Program-made: the position numbers and the translations under genes
Source of the DNA: Candidatus Binataceae bacterium
GTDB taxonomy: Bacteria > Desulfobacterota > Binatia > Binatales > Binataceae
Reading direction: 5' to 3'
Assembly (NCBI GenBank): GCA_035308025.1
Contig: DATGHL010000012.1
Coordinates: 1 to 64,000 of the forward strand
Length of the DNA: 64,000 bases
Shown: piece by piece, positions 15,750 to 27,086 of the stretch
Layout of the letters: the number at the start of each line of letters is the position of its first letter
Position numbering within the stretch: the first letter of the stretch is position 1
Notes under the pieces: generated by a model
Seen by the model: the letters and a program-made list of their open reading frames with translations, nothing else
What the model was told of the DNA's origin: nothing
Databases searched by the model: none

Positions 15750-18222
15750 ATCGTGCATTGTTGGCGCACTGATTTTCGCGACCGCGACGCTTCGCGCTAC
15801 CGCCCAGCTCTTTGCCCAGCAGCAAGGATTCTCTGAATTCGTTCAAGCCACGCACGGCGGTCCGGTCGATATCACGGGCCGGACAGTAACCTACGATTAC
15901 AAGACCGACACGTTTGTGGTGACCGGCGACGCCGTCATCACGCAGAAGCATACCGTGCTGACCGCGGATCAGGTTGACTTCCTGCGGCGCGACCGCCTGA
16001 TCCATGCCAAGGGCAATGTCCACATCGTCGATCCGCTGGGCGACGTTCGGGCCTCAGAGGGAACGCTCAACATGAACGATGAGAGCACCGTGATGACGGA
16101 TGCCGTCGTTACGAGCAAGGACAAGAGCTATATTCTCAAGGGGTCGAAGGTGCAGAAACTCCTGGGCCAGCACTACAAGGTTCTCGACGGCTTCTTCACC
16201 ACCTGCGGATGCGACCCGGGCACGCCCGACTGGAGCATCACGGGCGAGCAGATGAACCTGAACATGGGCGATACCGGCACCGCGCGCAATGGCGCCTTCG
16301 ACGTCCTCGGCCATCCGGTGGTGCCGCTGCCCTACGCGATTTTTCCCGCCGACACTGATCGCCATAGCGGCTTCCTGGGACCGCGCCTCGGCGAGTCGGG
16401 GTTGCGCGGGTTTCAGCTTTTGCAGCCGTGGTACTGGGCGATCAATAAGAGCTCGGACGCCTCGGTCGCCCTCGATGTCGAGACCAGCCAGCGCGTCGGT
16501 TTGCTCGCGGAGTATCGCTTGATCACCGGTCAAGGCGATTACGCGATCCTCGACGGCGCCTTCTATGATGAAAGTCTGCGCAGCGCCTCCAATCGCGCGC
16601 ATGACATCATCGACACCCAGCTCCCCGACCCGCACATTCCCACCGACCGCTACGACTTTATCTCGATGGTTCGCCAACACATCACGCCGGACCTGGTCTT
16701 GTTCGGCGACGCCACCACCGTCAGCGACGATCTCCTGCTGCGCGAGCTTAACGTCTGGACGCTCTCGCGCACCGTGCAACCCGGCATCGCCTACCAGACG
16801 CCGTTCGTCTCGATGCGCAATGCGGACTCGGACTGGGGCGCGCTCTACAGTTATACGGATGGCTTCGCCAAACTTTACGGAAATTGGAATCAGGACCTAA
16901 TCCAGCGGCCTGAGTACGAGCTGCAAACGCTGCCCGAGTTGCTCTTGAGCGGCCGCAAAGAGCTGCTCGGGAATCTGGCCTACACCGACTACAATTTTCA
17001 GTTCGATGATTTCTGGCGGACCAACGGCCAGCGCGGCGTGCGTTTCGACATCAATCCCGATCTCACGGTGCCCTGGCGGCTCGGCAACTATCTCTACGGG
17101 TATGGCCAGCTCAATTTGCGCGAAACGCTGTATTCGGTCTCGGGCCGCACCATCGCGGTTACCCCCGTCGGCACCGGCGGCCAAATCTACAACAACGGCC
17201 TCTCGTTGGGGCCGCTCGGCGACGGTGGTTTCCGCAGCCGCGAGATGATCTATGGCAGCACGGGTATCGGTTCGGAGCTGGAGCGCATTTACAATGTGCA
17301 CGCACTCGGCATCGAGCAGATCAAGCACACCATCGAACCCTTCGCGACCTATAGCTATATTCCCAACATTGACCAGGGCGCGCTGCCGCTCTTCGATCAG
17401 ATCGATCGGATCGAACCCCGCAGCCTTTTCACCTACGGAGTGGTCTCGCGCTTCTACGCCAAGCTGACGCCCGCCCCGAGCGACGACACCAATGACAATA
17501 CAGCGTCGGCTGAAGGCGCGGCGGGCACCACACCGTCGGATGACGATAACGTTCCATCGGTTAATCCGTTTCGCGCGCGCAGCTATACCAACGGCAACTC
17601 GGTGGTCGAGATTCTGCGGCTGACCCTGGAACAGGCTTACGACACCAATCACGCGATCGCCAAGGGCGCGTCGCGCTTTGCCGACCTGGATATGATCGCT
17701 AACGTTTTCCCCACCAGCGTCTGGTCGCTGGGCGGCCAGCTCGGCTATTCACCCGAAACCAGCGGTATTCGCAATGCGAGCGTCGGTCTGAATTTCCAGC
17801 CGTGGTGGACCACTAACACTCCTCAATTGTACCTGGGCAAGGCTGAAGCCGGCTCGTTCCTGGAACTCTCTTATGACTATATTGCGCCTGGACCCAATAC
17901 TATCAGGCCCGGTCAGAGCGCAAATTTGAGTCAGTTCATCAACGCACGGGTCTACTATGATCTGTTCGATCGGCTCGGGGCCTACTTCGCGCCTTCCTAT
18001 GATTTCGTCAAACACAAATTGATTTCAGCTGAATATGGCGTTCGGGTAAAGTCGCCGTGCGATTGCTGGGCCTTCGACATGGGTATCACCAAAACGATCA
18101 ATCCCAGCGAGACGCAATATCAATTCCAGGTTACGCTCGGGGGACTCGGATCGGTCGGTCAGAGTCCGTTTGGACGCAATCCGTTCCAGACCCGCACCAG
18201 CGTGCTGCCGAATTATCAGTGA
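15682..18222 (+). CDS. lptD: LPS-assembly outer-membrane protein LptD
   Basis: A protein of about 846 residues that inserts lipopolysaccharide into the outer leaflet with LptE. After a short basic leader comes a hydrophobic signal segment (SCIVGALIFATATLRATAQ), then an LptA/OstA-like beta-jellyroll (VDITGRTVTYDYKTDTFVVT to GTLNMNDESTVM, about 60-135), a conserved cysteine region TTCGCDPGTPDWSITGE, and a long beta-barrel ending in PFQTRTSVLPNYQ. Near residues 605-620 of the barrel there is a low-complexity loop rich in D, N and T. The GTG at 15682 overlaps folC; a closer start would be a CTG near 15733, so the N-terminus is uncertain. Presence of LptD shows an LPS-bearing, diderm cell. Confidence 0.9.
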   Translation: MRSIRGFWREPGGEDCFLKPSIKSCIVGALIFATATLRATAQLFAQQQGFSEFVQATHGGPVDITGRTVTYDYKTDTFVVTGDAVITQKHTVLTADQVDFLRRDRLIHAKGNVHIVDPLGDVRASEGTLNMNDESTVMTDAVVTSKDKSYILKGSKVQKLLGQHYKVLDGFFTTCGCDPGTPDWSITGEQMNLNMGDTGTARNGAFDVLGHPVVPLPYAIFPADTDRHSGFLGPRLGESGLRGFQLLQPWYWAINKSSDASVALDVETSQRVGLLAEYRLITGQGDYAILDGAFYDESLRSASNRAHDIIDTQLPDPHIPTDRYDFISMVRQHITPDLVLFGDATTVSDDLLLRELNVWTLSRTVQPGIAYQTPFVSMRNADSDWGALYSYTDGFAKLYGNWNQDLIQRPEYELQTLPELLLSGRKELLGNLAYTDYNFQFDDFWRTNGQRGVRFDINPDLTVPWRLGNYLYGYGQLNLRETLYSVSGRTIAVTPVGTGGQIYNNGLSLGPLGDGGFRSREMIYGSTGIGSELERIYNVHALGIEQIKHTIEPFATYSYIPNIDQGALPLFDQIDRIEPRSLFTYGVVSRFYAKLTPAPSDDTNDNTASAEGAAGTTPSDDDNVPSVNPFRARSYTNGNSVVEILRLTLEQAYDTNHAIAKGASRFADLDMIANVFPTSVWSLGGQLGYSPETSGIRNASVGLNFQPWWTTNTPQLYLGKAEAGSFLELSYDYIAPGPNTIRPGQSANLSQFINARVYYDLFDRLGAYFAPSYDFVKHKLISAEYGVRVKSPCDCWAFDMGITKTINPSETQYQFQVTLGGLGSVGQSPFGRNPFQTRTSVLPNYQ

Positions 18223-18231
18223 GTATTGACG

Positions 18232-19293
18232 ATGTCTAAGGATGCCTCGCAAACCGCCGCGGCAGAGATCGAGATCGAAGGGCTGCGCCGCTTTCTCCGC
18301 GATCGCGGACTCGGCGAGGCCGCCAGCCTGCGCACTGAAAATATCTCCTTCGGCCATTCCAACGAAGTCCATCTGATTCATTTCGATGGCCGCGCCTGGG
18401 CCTTGCGACGGCCGCCGCGCGGACCGCTCCTGCCGACCGCTCACGACGTCATGCGCGAATATCGCGTGCTGCTCGCGCTGCAGGAAACTGCTGTTCCGCT
18501 GCCTCGCGTCTATGCGGGATGCGACGATCCGAGTTATATCGGCGCTCCCTTCTACCTGATGGAGCAGATGCGTGGGCGCGTTGTCCGTTCGCCCAACGTG
18601 CCGTCCTCGGAGACCAGCTTCGCCGATACCGCCGAGAAGCGTCTTGCGGTCAGCGTTGGCATGATCGACTTGCTCGTGGCCCTGCAGGCGGTCGATTGGC
18701 GCGCGGTCGGACTCGAGAAATTCGGTCGGCCTGACGGCTACCTCGAACGCCAGCTCAAGCGCTGGACCGATCAACTCGAACGCACGCTGCCGCTTACCCG
18801 TCCGCTGCCGGTGATGGAAAAGATTCGTGATTGGCTGGGCGCACATCTGCCGCCATCGCAGCCCGCGACGATCGTCCATGGCGATTTCAAGCTCGACAAT
18901 GTGATGTGGGACGACACGACTCATCCCCGGCCTATCGCGCTCCTCGATTGGGAGATGTCGACGCTTGGCGATCCGCTCGCCGACCTGGGTTGGATGCTCA
19001 CCTACTGGACCGAGCCCACCGACAGCGAGGCGCGACGTGGCGTGGTCTCGAGCATGGAGCCCGAGCCCGGTTATCTGTCGCGCCGCGCGATGGTCGAGCT
19101 CTACGAGCAAAAGTCCGGGCGCGCGATGAATAATATCGCCTTCTACCAGGCTTTCGCGCTCTTCAAGCTCGCGATCATTCTGGAGGGCAGCTACGCGCGC
19201 CATCTGAGCGGCCAGGCCGACGATCCGATCTTCGCGACGTACGACGTCCGTGTCCCCGCTATCGCCGAGACCGCCTGGGAACTCTGCCGCTAA
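18232..19293 (+). CDS. APH/ACAD10-like phosphotransferase
   Basis: About 353 residues with an aminoglycoside-phosphotransferase-type kinase fold. ISFGHSNEVHLIHFDGRAWALRRPP holds the N-lobe, HGDFKLDNVMWDD is the catalytic loop, and LLDWEMSTLGDPLADLGWML is the DFG-like metal-binding segment. This subtype is close to the kinase domain of ACAD10/FadE36-type proteins that phosphorylate hydroxyacyl-CoA before dehydration, so a role in hydroxy-fatty-acid breakdown fits better than drug resistance. ATG 18232 is chosen; TTG 18226 two codons earlier is possible. It follows lptD by 9 bases, so it is very likely in the same operon, although no functional tie is obvious. Confidence 0.85.
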   Translation: MSKDASQTAAAEIEIEGLRRFLRDRGLGEAASLRTENISFGHSNEVHLIHFDGRAWALRRPPRGPLLPTAHDVMREYRVLLALQETAVPLPRVYAGCDDPSYIGAPFYLMEQMRGRVVRSPNVPSSETSFADTAEKRLAVSVGMIDLLVALQAVDWRAVGLEKFGRPDGYLERQLKRWTDQLERTLPLTRPLPVMEKIRDWLGAHLPPSQPATIVHGDFKLDNVMWDDTTHPRPIALLDWEMSTLGDPLADLGWMLTYWTEPTDSEARRGVVSSMEPEPGYLSRRAMVELYEQKSGRAMNNIAFYQAFALFKLAIILEGSYARHLSGQADDPIFATYDVRVPAIAETAWELCR

Positions 19294-19332
19294 AACGCTG
19301 ACGATCCGCGCCATCGAGCGCGCCGCACGGCG

Positions 19333-20553
19333 CTAATCCGTCGAATGCAGCTCCGAGCCCTTGCGCTCCTTGCCGATCGCGATCATGGTCGCGTCGCCGA
19401 TCAGCACCGTCGTCGCGACGATCGCGAGCGCGGCCTCATAGCCCAGGTGCTGAGCGATCAAGGCTTCGCCATACGCCGCGCCCGATGCGAAAAGCACGCC
19501 GAGCTGATACGCCATCCCCGAAAATGTCCCGCGCGCCTCCGCCGGTGACATCTCGCTCAGATGCGCCGGTATGACACCGAAGACCCCCTGCACCATGAAC
19601 TGCATCAGAAAGGCGCCGGCCGTCAGCCAGATCAGCGCATGCGGGAAGACCCAGAGCGGGACGCTCGCGACACCGGCGAGCGCCGCCATGATCATCGCGC
19701 GCCGCCGTCCATAATGATCCGAGAACCATCCGACCGTGAGGCCGCCCAGGATCGCGCCGAGGTTGTAGATGATCGCGATCGTCGCCACTGTGCGCGGCCC
19801 GAGCCCGCGCCCCTTTTCGAGGAAGGTCGGATAAAGGTCCTGGGTGCCGTGCGAGATCAGGCTCATCATGGTCATCAGCGCGACCAGATAAACGAAGCGG
19901 GGCAGGTTCCGTCGGAGCGCGTTGCGAATTGCCGCCGACTCGGGTCGCGCCCGTTCCCACGCCTTTGATTCCGGCACCTTCGCGCGGATGTAAAGCGTCA
20001 GCAGCGCCGGCGCGCCGCCTAGAAAAAATAACGGACGCCAGCCTAGATGCGGGAAGACCAGAAAATAGGCCGCCGCCGCCAGCAGATAGCCGACCGCGTA
20101 ACCCTCCTGCAAGAGGCCCGAGAGCAGGCCGCGCCAGCGCGGCGGCGCCGCCTCCATCGCCATCGAGGCCCCCACCCCCCACTCCCCGCCCATCCCGATG
20201 CCGTAGAGTGCGCGGAGGAAAAGGAACCAGCCGTAGCTCGGCGCGAGTCCGCTCGCAACTTCGATCAGCGAGTAAAAAATCACGTTGATCATCAACGGCA
20301 TGCGCCGGCCGTAGCGATCCGCCAGCCAGCCGAAGCCGAGCGCGCCAAGCGGGCGTAGCCCCAGCGTCGCCGTGATCGTGAACGCCAGGTCTGCGATCGA
20401 TTTGTGAAACTCCTTGGCGACCGCCGGCAACACGAACACCAGCACGAAGAAATCGAACGCGTCGAGCGTCCAGCCGAGGAAGCTCGCGACCAGTGCGTGC
20501 GTTGCCTCGGCGCGCGTCAGTCCGGTCTGCGGATGGGGTTGCGGCTTGCCCAT
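19333..20553 (-). CDS. Major facilitator superfamily transporter (SHS/MHS type)
   Basis: A 12-helix transporter of about 406 residues, likely a proton symporter for an organic acid. Near the N-terminus is FLGWTLDAFDFFVLVFVLP, as in sialate/lactate-type carriers. The loop 2-3 signature GWLADRYGRRMPLM and its repeat WFSDHYGRRRAMIM in the second half are typical of the superfamily, and IGMGGEWGVGASMAMEA marks the fifth helix region. ATG 20553 (MGKPQP) is preferred to upstream in-frame starts, which add an unconserved leader. It lies convergent to the kinase gene and immediately downstream of a SnoaL-like gene on the same strand. Confidence 0.88.
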   Translation of the reverse strand: MGKPQPHPQTGLTRAEATHALVASFLGWTLDAFDFFVLVFVLPAVAKEFHKSIADLAFTITATLGLRPLGALGFGWLADRYGRRMPLMINVIFYSLIEVASGLAPSYGWFLFLRALYGIGMGGEWGVGASMAMEAAPPRWRGLLSGLLQEGYAVGYLLAAAAYFLVFPHLGWRPLFFLGGAPALLTLYIRAKVPESKAWERARPESAAIRNALRRNLPRFVYLVALMTMMSLISHGTQDLYPTFLEKGRGLGPRTVATIAIIYNLGAILGGLTVGWFSDHYGRRRAMIMAALAGVASVPLWVFPHALIWLTAGAFLMQFMVQGVFGVIPAHLSEMSPAEARGTFSGMAYQLGVLFASGAAYGEALIAQHLGYEAALAIVATTVLIGDATMIAIGKERKGSELHSTD

Positions 20554-20635
20554 GAGCCGCATCTTGTATTCGATCCACGCCACGCCGTGAAGGCGTGACG
20601 CGGCCAACCGAGATCGCGTGATCGCTTCGGCTGCG

Positions 20636-21016
20636 CTATTGAAACAGCGGCGCCGCAGCCTTCGCGTAGGTCGATTTCGCGATCAGCTTGCCGTCTTTGA
20701 AGTACATCAGATCGAGGCCGCGCCAGGCCGTCGCGCGCCCCTTGATCGAGAGTGTGCAACGCCAGCTGGCCATCACCTTGCCGGTTTCCGCGTCAACGAA
20801 AAGATCCTCGTCGATAAATTTCATCTCGCCGTAGGCGCCGGTAAACTGCGGGACGAAGGCGGCGCGAATCGCCTCGAGGCCAACGTTGCGGCGGCCGTTG
20901 AATTCGTCATAGATCGCGCCGTCGGCGAAGCACCCCATCACGGCGTCGAGGTCGTTGCGGTTGAACGCATCGACGAATCGTTGGGCCAGATCAATCAATT
21001 CCTCGCGCGCCATCAT
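20636..21016 (-). CDS. SnoaL/NTF2-like fold protein
   Basis: A small protein of about 126 residues with the cone-shaped NTF2-like fold: a helix AREELIDLAQRFVDAFNRND, then DAVMGCFADGAIYDEFNGRRNV and GLEAIRAAFVPQFTGAYG, with later strands WRCTLSIKGRATAWRGLDLMYFKDGKL. Members act as isomerases, dehydratases, hydroxylases or as non-enzymatic binders, so the activity cannot be named. Three in-frame ATGs cluster at the start; GGAG lies 7 bases before the one at 21016, which I use. It begins 20 bases beyond the gyrA stop on the same strand. Confidence 0.8.
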   Translation of the reverse strand: MMAREELIDLAQRFVDAFNRNDLDAVMGCFADGAIYDEFNGRRNVGLEAIRAAFVPQFTGAYGEMKFIDEDLFVDAETGKVMASWRCTLSIKGRATAWRGLDLMYFKDGKLIAKSTYAKAAAPLFQ

Positions 21017-21034
21017 AAGCATACTCCGTCAGGA

Positions 21035-23569
21035 TTATTCCTCGTCGGCGTCATTCGCATCGTCGTCGCCGTTGGTCTCGTCTTCCTCCGGCTCGGCAAG
21101 GCGTGAGATCGCGCGGACCTTCTCGCCGAGCTCGAGTTTTACCAGATGCACGCCCTGGGCGTTGCGCCCGGTAATCCGCACCTGCTTGACGCCCAGCCGG
21201 ATCACCTTGCCCTGATCGGTAATCACCACCACCTGATCGTCGCTGCCCACCTGCAGCACACCGACGACTTTGCCGGTCTTTTCCGTGACATCCATCGTGA
21301 TGACGCCCTTGCCGCCGCGATGAGTCAGACGGTATTCCGACGCCGGAGTGCGCTTGCCGAAGCCGTTTTCAGAGGCGGTGAGCAGCGTTTCGTTGTCGCG
21401 CGCGACTGCGATTGAGACGACCTCGTCCTGCACGAGAGTAGTGGTCTTGCCGTCTTTGACTGCGGAGGATTCGAGTTCCATCCCGGCGACGCCGTAAGTG
21501 CCGCGGCCCATCGGGCGCGCCTCCTCCTCCTTGAAGCGAATCGCCTGCCCGGCGCGGGTCGAGAGCACGATCTGCTGATTGCCGTCAGTAACCCGCACGC
21601 CGATCAGCTCGTCGGCTTCCTCAAGATTGATCGCGATGATCCCGTTGGTGCGGATATTGCCGAACTGATCGAGCTCGGTCTTCTTGACCATCCCCCGCCG
21701 CGTCGCAAAAAAGGCATATTTGCCTGAAGTATCCTTGGGCACGGCGAGGAAGGCTGAGAGGTTTTCGTCGTTGGCGAGGCTCAGCAGGTTCGCGATTGAG
21801 CGGCCGCGCGCGGCGCGTCCGCCTTCGGGCAGTTCGTAAGCCTTTTTCTCGTAAACCTTGCCCGCGCTAGTGAAAAACAGCAGCCGGTCATGCGTCCCGA
21901 CCGCCACCAGATGCTCGACGAAATCTTCCTCGCTGGTGGTCGCGCCGATCTTGCCGCGGCCGCCGCGCCGTTGGGTGCGATAGAGCGAGAGCGGCGTGCG
22001 CTTGATATAACCGCCGTGCGTGACGGTGACCAGCACGTCCTCCTCGACGATCAGATCCTCGATCGAGAAATCGCCTTCCGCTTCAATGATCTGCGTGCGG
22101 CGCTCGTCGGCAAACTCCTTGCGGATGTCGGTGAGCTCGGCGGCGATGAGCTTCAGCAGCTCGCGCTCATCGGCGAGGATCGTTTTGAGCCGCGCGATCG
22201 TCTCAGTCGTCTCCTTGTGCTCGGCCTCAATCTTCTCGCGTTCGAGCGAGGTCAGCCGCCGCAGCGTGAGATCGAGAATCGCCTGGGCCTGCGCCTGACT
22301 CAGCTTGAACTGCGTCATCAGGCCGTTGCGCGCGGCCTCGGCGTCCTTGGCGGCGCGGATCAGCTTGATCACGGCGTCGAGATTACGCAGCGCGATCAGC
22401 AGCCCCTCGAGAATATGGAGCCGCGCCTCGGCCTGACGCAGCTCGAATTGAGTGCGCCGCGTCAGCACCTGGCGGCGATGGCTCAAGAACTCGACCAGGA
22501 GATCGCGCAGACTTAGCTCGCGTGGGCGCCCCTCGTGGATCGCCAGCATGATGAGCCCGTAGCTCTCCTGCATCTGGGTCAGCTTGTAGAGCTGATTCAG
22601 CACGATCCGCGGCTCGGCGTCGCGCTTGAGTTCGATCACGATCCGCATGCCGTCGCGATCGGACTCGTCGCGCAGATCGCTGATCCCTTCGAGCCGCTTG
22701 TCGTTGACCAGATCAGCGATCCGCTCGATCAGCTTGGTCTTGTTAACCTGGTAAGGAATCTCGCGAACGATGATTGACGCGCGGCCGCTGCGCTTGTCGG
22801 TTTCGATCGCGGCCAGCGCGCGGATCGTGAGGATGCCGCGCTTGTTGAGATAAGCCTGCCGAATCACCTCGCGGCCGAGCAATTGTCCGCCGGTGGGAAA
22901 GTCGGGACCGGGGATGATTTTGAGAATCTCTTCGAGCGTCAGCTCGGGCCGCTCGATCAACTTGAGCAGCGCGTCGCAGACTTCGCCAAGATTATGCGGC
23001 GGGATATTCGTCGCCATCCCGACCGCGATCCCGTCCGAGCCGTTGATCAGCAGATTCGGAATCTGCGACGGCAGGACTTCCGGCTCCTGATCGGAGCCGT
23101 CGAAGTTGTCAACGAAATCGACCGTCTCCTTGTCGATATCGGCGAGCAGGCGCTCGGCCAGGCGGGTCAGTCGGCACTCGGTGTAGCGGTAGGCCGCAGG
23201 TGGATCGCCGTCGATCGAGCCGAAGTTGCCCTGCCCGTCGATCAGCGGATAACGCACGCTGAAGGGCTGCGCGAGTCGCACCAAGGCGTCATAAACCGCG
23301 CCGTCGCCGTGCGGATGATATTTCTTCAACACTTCGCCGACGACGCCGGCGCATTTCGAGTAGCGCCGCGTCGAGAGCAGCCCCTCGCGGAACATCGCAT
23401 AGAGAATCCGGCGATGGACCGGCTTGAGGCCGTCGCGCAGGTCGGGCAGCGCGCGCCCGATATTCACCGACATCGCGTAGTCCAGATAGGACTGGCGCAT
23501 GTCGGCTTCGATCGTCAGCCGCGCCGGTTCGTTGCGGATTGGTTCGTTGCCGTTGGTCGATTCAGGCAT
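21035..23569 (-). CDS. gyrA: DNA gyrase subunit A
   Basis: An 844-residue type IIA topoisomerase subunit that cuts and rejoins DNA. The N-terminal [20 protein letters not shown], the helix-turn-helix [20 protein letters not shown] and the catalytic tyrosine in [10 protein letters not shown] are clear. A coiled-coil tower follows, and the C-terminal domain carries the GyrA box RRGGRGKIG (about residue 533) and repeated beta-pinwheel blades. It ends in an acidic tail ([15 protein letters not shown]). The position equivalent to E. coli Ser83 is Gly (HPHGDG), within the quinolone-resistance region. It is separated from gyrB by the GIY-YIG insertion and a small hypothetical gene. Confidence 0.97.
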   Translation of the reverse strand: MPESTNGNEPIRNEPARLTIEADMRQSYLDYAMSVNIGRALPDLRDGLKPVHRRILYAMFREGLLSTRRYSKCAGVVGEVLKKYHPHGDGAVYDALVRLAQPFSVRYPLIDGQGNFGSIDGDPPAAYRYTECRLTRLAERLLADIDKETVDFVDNFDGSDQEPEVLPSQIPNLLINGSDGIAVGMATNIPPHNLGEVCDALLKLIERPELTLEEILKIIPGPDFPTGGQLLGREVIRQAYLNKRGILTIRALAAIETDKRSGRASIIVREIPYQVNKTKLIERIADLVNDKRLEGISDLRDESDRDGMRIVIELKRDAEPRIVLNQLYKLTQMQESYGLIMLAIHEGRPRELSLRDLLVEFLSHRRQVLTRRTQFELRQAEARLHILEGLLIALRNLDAVIKLIRAAKDAEAARNGLMTQFKLSQAQAQAILDLTLRRLTSLEREKIEAEHKETTETIARLKTILADERELLKLIAAELTDIRKEFADERRTQIIEAEGDFSIEDLIVEEDVLVTVTHGGYIKRTPLSLYRTQRRGGRGKIGATTSEEDFVEHLVAVGTHDRLLFFTSAGKVYEKKAYELPEGGRAARGRSIANLLSLANDENLSAFLAVPKDTSGKYAFFATRRGMVKKTELDQFGNIRTNGIIAINLEEADELIGVRVTDGNQQIVLSTRAGQAIRFKEEEARPMGRGTYGVAGMELESSAVKDGKTTTLVQDEVVSIAVARDNETLLTASENGFGKRTPASEYRLTHRGGKGVITMDVTEKTGKVVGVLQVGSDDQVVVITDQGKVIRLGVKQVRITGRNAQGVHLVKLELGEKVRAISRLAEPEEDETNGDDDANDADEE

Positions 23570-23635
23570 TGATATTTTTGATCACTTCTTATTTAGAGAA
23601 TTTTCTCATGACGCTATATCTCGCCAGCCACTTTG

Positions 23636-23695
23636 TTTGTCATCCTGAGCCGGCGAGCAACGCGAGCCGTGTCGAAGGACCTCCGCGAAGCGATT
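23636..23695 (+). repeat. Left arm of a perfect 60-bp inverted repeat
   Basis: These 60 bases are the exact reverse complement of 23985-24044; the match stops at both edges. It opens with TTTGTCATCCTGAGC, a motif I associate with abundant dispersed repeats (TCATCCTGAGC...GAAGGACCT) in soil bacteria. Its inner edge meets the stop codon of the GIY-YIG gene (23696-23698). No similar copy was noticed elsewhere in the window. Confidence 0.9.
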
Positions 23696-23980
23696 CTAAC
23701 TCGCGTCTTTGCTCAGGTCAGACCATTTCGGATTGGACGATTCGATCAAATTGATCTTCTTCTCCCTACGCCACCCTTTGAGTTGCTTCTCACGAGCGAT
23801 AGCATCGCGCACGTCGTGGAACGGTTCGAAGTAGACCAAACGCGCGAGATGATACTTTTGAGTGAAGCCCCTCACGACGCCTTCCTGATGTTCGGCAACT
23901 CGCCGCGCGAGATTGTTGGTGATGCCGATATATAGAACGTGTGTCCGATTTGTCATGATGTAAACGTAGTAATTGGCCAT
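23696..23980 (-). CDS. GIY-YIG nuclease, single-domain, within inverted repeats
   Basis: A 94-residue GIY-YIG endonuclease of the short UPF0213/YhbQ-like kind. The signature strands are YYVYIMTNRTHVLYIGITNNL (Y-V-Y ... Y-I-G), followed by the conserved Arg and His in LARRVAEHQEG, LVYFEPFHDVRDAIAREKQLK containing the catalytic Glu, and GWRREKKINLIE. The start ATG (23980) is four bases inside the right inverted-repeat arm, and the stop touches the left arm, so the gene fills the interval between two perfect 60-bp arms. No Shine-Dalgarno sequence can lie outside the arm. This tight packing between gyrA and gyrB looks like an inserted unit, with the nuclease probably acting in its spread or repair. 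Confidence 0.9.
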   Translation of the reverse strand: MANYYVYIMTNRTHVLYIGITNNLARRVAEHQEGVVRGFTQKYHLARLVYFEPFHDVRDAIAREKQLKGWRREKKINLIESSNPKWSDLSKDAS

Positions 23981-23984
23981 CGGA

Positions 23985-24044
23985 AATCGCTTCGCGGAGG
24001 TCCTTCGACACGGCTCGCGTTGCTCGCCGGCTCAGGATGACAAA
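23985..24044 (+). repeat. Right arm of the perfect 60-bp inverted repeat
   Basis: Exact reverse complement of 23636-23695. The arm ends GGCTCAGGATGACAAA and begins four bases upstream of the nuclease start codon, so it would form the 5' leader of that mRNA. A transcript covering both arms could fold into a very long hairpin with the gene in the loop. Confidence 0.9.
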
Positions 24045-24051
24045 TCAGGTT

Positions 24052-24354
24052 TTACGAGTATCTAGCGTTCGTCTGCCCCGCCAGTCTCAGCGTCGTCAGC
24101 GCGATTCGTTCCGCGAGCCACGCAAGACCCCGGTTAACGGAAGACTCTGAGAACTGTCCATCTGCGTCTTTCACGAGCCCGCGGTCTTCGAGCTCTTCCA
24201 ATGAAATTATGTCAGGTCCGCAGGAGATGAAGATGTCCTGCGGAATACGGCGGACGAACCCACCGCTCAAATTTCCGACGCTCGAGTTAAAATACCGCTG
24301 ATCTGCTTCCAACAGTGCTTTTGCGCTTGGTTCTGACCTTTTCTCTGGTTCCAC
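24052..24354 (-). CDS. Small hypothetical protein downstream of gyrB
   Basis: A 100-residue protein of balanced composition starting at GTG 24354, 14 bases after the gyrB stop and preceded by GGGGAG. It contains a mixed segment GFVRRIPQDIFISCGPDIISL, then LEELEDRGLVKDADGQFSES and a helical C-terminus NRGLAWLAERIALTTLRLAG. No motif or family is recognised. It is not antisense to a known gene and stays open for its full length, which supports it being real, but the right inverted-repeat arm lies just beyond its stop, so it might also be a remnant of what the insertion disturbed. Confidence 0.5.
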   Translation of the reverse strand: MEPEKRSEPSAKALLEADQRYFNSSVGNLSGGFVRRIPQDIFISCGPDIISLEELEDRGLVKDADGQFSESSVNRGLAWLAERIALTTLRLAGQTNARYS

Positions 24355-24368
24355 CCTTGCACTCCCCT

Positions 24369-27086
<2,718 letters not shown>

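Noticed and set aside
19436-20578. A 380-codon minus-strand frame overlapping the MFS transporter
   Set aside because: It is the same DNA in another frame; composition is Arg/Gly/Ala-rich and it lacks membrane segments or motifs.
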